Source of the DNA: Lacinutrix sp. C3R15
GTDB lineage: Bacteria; Bacteroidota; Bacteroidia; Flavobacteriales; Flavobacteriaceae
DNA length: 64,000 nt
Reading direction: 5' to 3'
Assembly (NCBI RefSeq): GCF_018860825.1
Contig: NZ_JAHKPZ010000030.1
Coordinates: forward strand, 287,695-351,694
Shown one piece after another: positions 62,916-64,000 of the stretch. The position numbers and the translations under genes were made by a program. Each line of letters begins with the position of its first letter. Position 1 is the stretch's first letter. The notes below the pieces were generated by a model. It ran no database searches. It was not told the origin of the DNA and saw nothing but the letters and a program-made list of their open reading frames with translations.

Positions 62916-63713
62916 TTACACTTTTTTAAGCACTATTTGTTCGGTTTGTTTTTTTATTACTAAATCGAAAAACTTCTTAAACTCCAAATAATCCTGAGGC
63001 ATAATAATTATTTTATTAATATCTAAATTGGTAGTTATCTGTAATAAATCACCTGTATGTTTTATTAAATAGGTAAAACTACCATCATTAACATTAAATT
63101 GAATTTTTTGATTTTCTGGTAAAGATTCTACCTGATAACCTTGAGGTATTTTAATATTTATTACATTTTTTTCGGAAACAGGGTAAGTAAAATCTATAGG
63201 ATATTCTCTAGTTTCTTGTTTAAACGGGTTTTCTTCTGGAGCTAAAAACAGTAATGAAGAAAAGTATAGTTTGTCTGCTATTTCTTCTATTCCGTTATCT
63301 AAACTATATTCGTAAGAAATAAGAATAGGTTTACTTGTTTCGTTTTTAGACTTTACATCTATATTGCTTACTTCTATATCTCCTTTTCCTTCTTCAATAG
63401 ATAATACATATTGTTCTTCACTAAAGGCATTAAAATCTTCTCTATGTGATAATGCAAAATGATTAGTTAATTGCTCTCTTACTTTACCTGTAACAGATAA
63501 GTCTTCATGAATAGTGGCATTTAAAAAGTTTATTTGTTTTGAGTTTTGGCTAGGCATTAAACTCACCCAAGTAGAACTTTTATCTTCTCTAATCATTCTT
63601 CCTTGCCAGTTCAATACATGGTTAGGCAAAATATTTGCGGTTGCGTATGTACTTGAAGCATCTAGTAAAACAATTCCTTCTGTAAGTTCTATAGCAGCAA
63701 TATTTGTTATACT
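62916..63713 (-). pseudogene. 5'-truncated DUF3857/transglutaminase-like protein remnant
   Basis: The open frame resembles the C-terminal third of DUF3857 plus transglutaminase-like proteins: IVLLDASSTYATANILPNHV, LNWQGRMIRED and later FKQETREYPIDFTYPVSEKN. It lacks the DUF3857 N-terminal part, the transglutaminase domain and any signal peptide. The frame is closed upstream by TAA at 63714-63716, a few bases before the dtd stop, and has no ATG; a TTG at 63627-63629 is the only candidate start. The simplest reading is a deletion that removed the 5' two thirds. Confidence 0.7.
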
Positions 63714-64000
63714 TTATTCTTTGTATCTATTATAATAGTAACTGGTCCGTCATTTAAAAGTGCTACTTGCATATCTGCACCAAACTCCCCTGTTTGTATT
63801 GCTTTACCAAGATTTTTTTCTAACTGGCTAATAAAATCTTGATACAAAGGAATAGCAATATCTGGTTTTGCCGCTTTAATATAACTTGGTCTGTTTCCTT
63901 TTTTGGTATTTGCGTGTAAAGTAAATTGGCTTACTACAATAACATCTCCTTTACTTTGTAATAATGAAGTATTCATTACACCTTCTGCATCATTAAAAAT
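63707..64000 (-). CDS. dtd: D-aminoacyl-tRNA deacylase, cut by the right edge
   Basis: The C-terminal 97 residues are visible; translation continues beyond the window (IFNDAEGVMNTSLLQ is the first visible part). Active-site motifs are present: VVSQFTLHANTKKGNRPSY and NDGPVTIIID (the cross-subunit GPVT loop). Removes D-amino acids from mischarged tRNA. In flavobacteria it commonly precedes DUF3857 and mazG-like genes, as here. Confidence 0.95.
   Translation of the reverse strand: MFNDAEGVMNTSLLQSKGDVIVVSQFTLHANTKKGNRPSYIKAAKPDIAIPLYQDFISQLEKNLGKAIQTGEFGADMQVALLNDGPVTIIIDTKNKV

Overview
The window is chromosomal DNA from a member of the Bacteroidota, almost certainly family Flavobacteriaceae (gliding marine type; I cannot name a genus). 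The evidence is the low G+C sequence, the gliding/type IX secretion genes gldKLMN and gldBC, a cargo protein with a T9SS C-terminal domain, the exosortase variant XrtF with its partner, TAnnTTTG-type -7 promoter boxes, and gene neighbourhoods typical of flavobacteria (topA - ureohydrolase-like - gldKLMN; gldC-gldB-nadE-regulator-dnaG; polyprenyl synthase ... rlmN-queA-aroA-mazG-dtd). I see no rRNA, tRNA, CRISPR array, insertion sequence or prophage.

Layout. 1-5.2 kb: tripartite RND efflux operon (TolC cut by the left edge) behind a perfect 11-bp-arm palindrome overlapping its promoter. 5.3-8.7 kb: ABC-F ATPase, DUF983 protein, FAD oxidoreductase. 8.8-17.3 kb: minus-strand topA, ureohydrolase-like protein and gldK-L-M-N, the T9SS motor and core. 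17.5-23.3 kb: membrane protein, then plus-strand miaB, a sigma-54 activator, lptE, a TPR-like protein and secG. 23.4-25.5 kb: groES-groEL behind a good sigma-54 type -24/-12 element. 25.7-29.7 kb: a metal-handling cluster (secreted HMA protein, TonB-dependent receptor, HMA-MauE-like membrane protein, HYC_CC_PP protein). 29.8-30.7 kb: exosortase XrtF and its associated protein. 30.8-34.4 kb: GAF/fRMsr, MacB-like permease, purH. 34.5-40.1 kb: mreBCD-mrdA-rodA cell-shape operon. 40.2-45 kb: gldC, gldB, nadE, a pseudo-receiver LuxR regulator and dnaG. 45.2-48.4 kb: an arsR-thioredoxin-permease-arsF-arsG type cluster with candidate operators. 48.5-53 kb: PLP decarboxylase, OsmC, then an ECF sigma / membrane anti-sigma-like / beta-barrel operon. 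53-58.3 kb: polyprenyl synthase, a large phosphatase-TPR-sulfotransferase fusion with a 52-aa gene overlapping its start, a 600-bp AT-rich gap, and a T9SS cargo gene. 58.4-64 kb: rlmN, queA, aroA, mazG-like, a membrane hydrolase, a 5'-truncated DUF3857 remnant, and dtd (cut by the right edge).

How it fits together. Envelope biology dominates: T9SS/gliding (gldBCKLMN and a cargo), LPS transport (lptE), protein export (secG), exosortase, cell elongation (mre/rodA), lipid carrier synthesis and several efflux or metal systems. Most notable are the fused phosphatase-TPR-sulfotransferase with its overlapping microprotein, the sigma-54 signature at groESL close to a sigma-54 activator without a sensor domain, and three proteins that have lost hallmark residues: a zinc-less DnaG CHC2 domain, an Asp-to-Glu receiver, and a ureohydrolase lacking metal ligands. 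All functional calls rest on reading the sequence and remembered family knowledge; no database search was possible.
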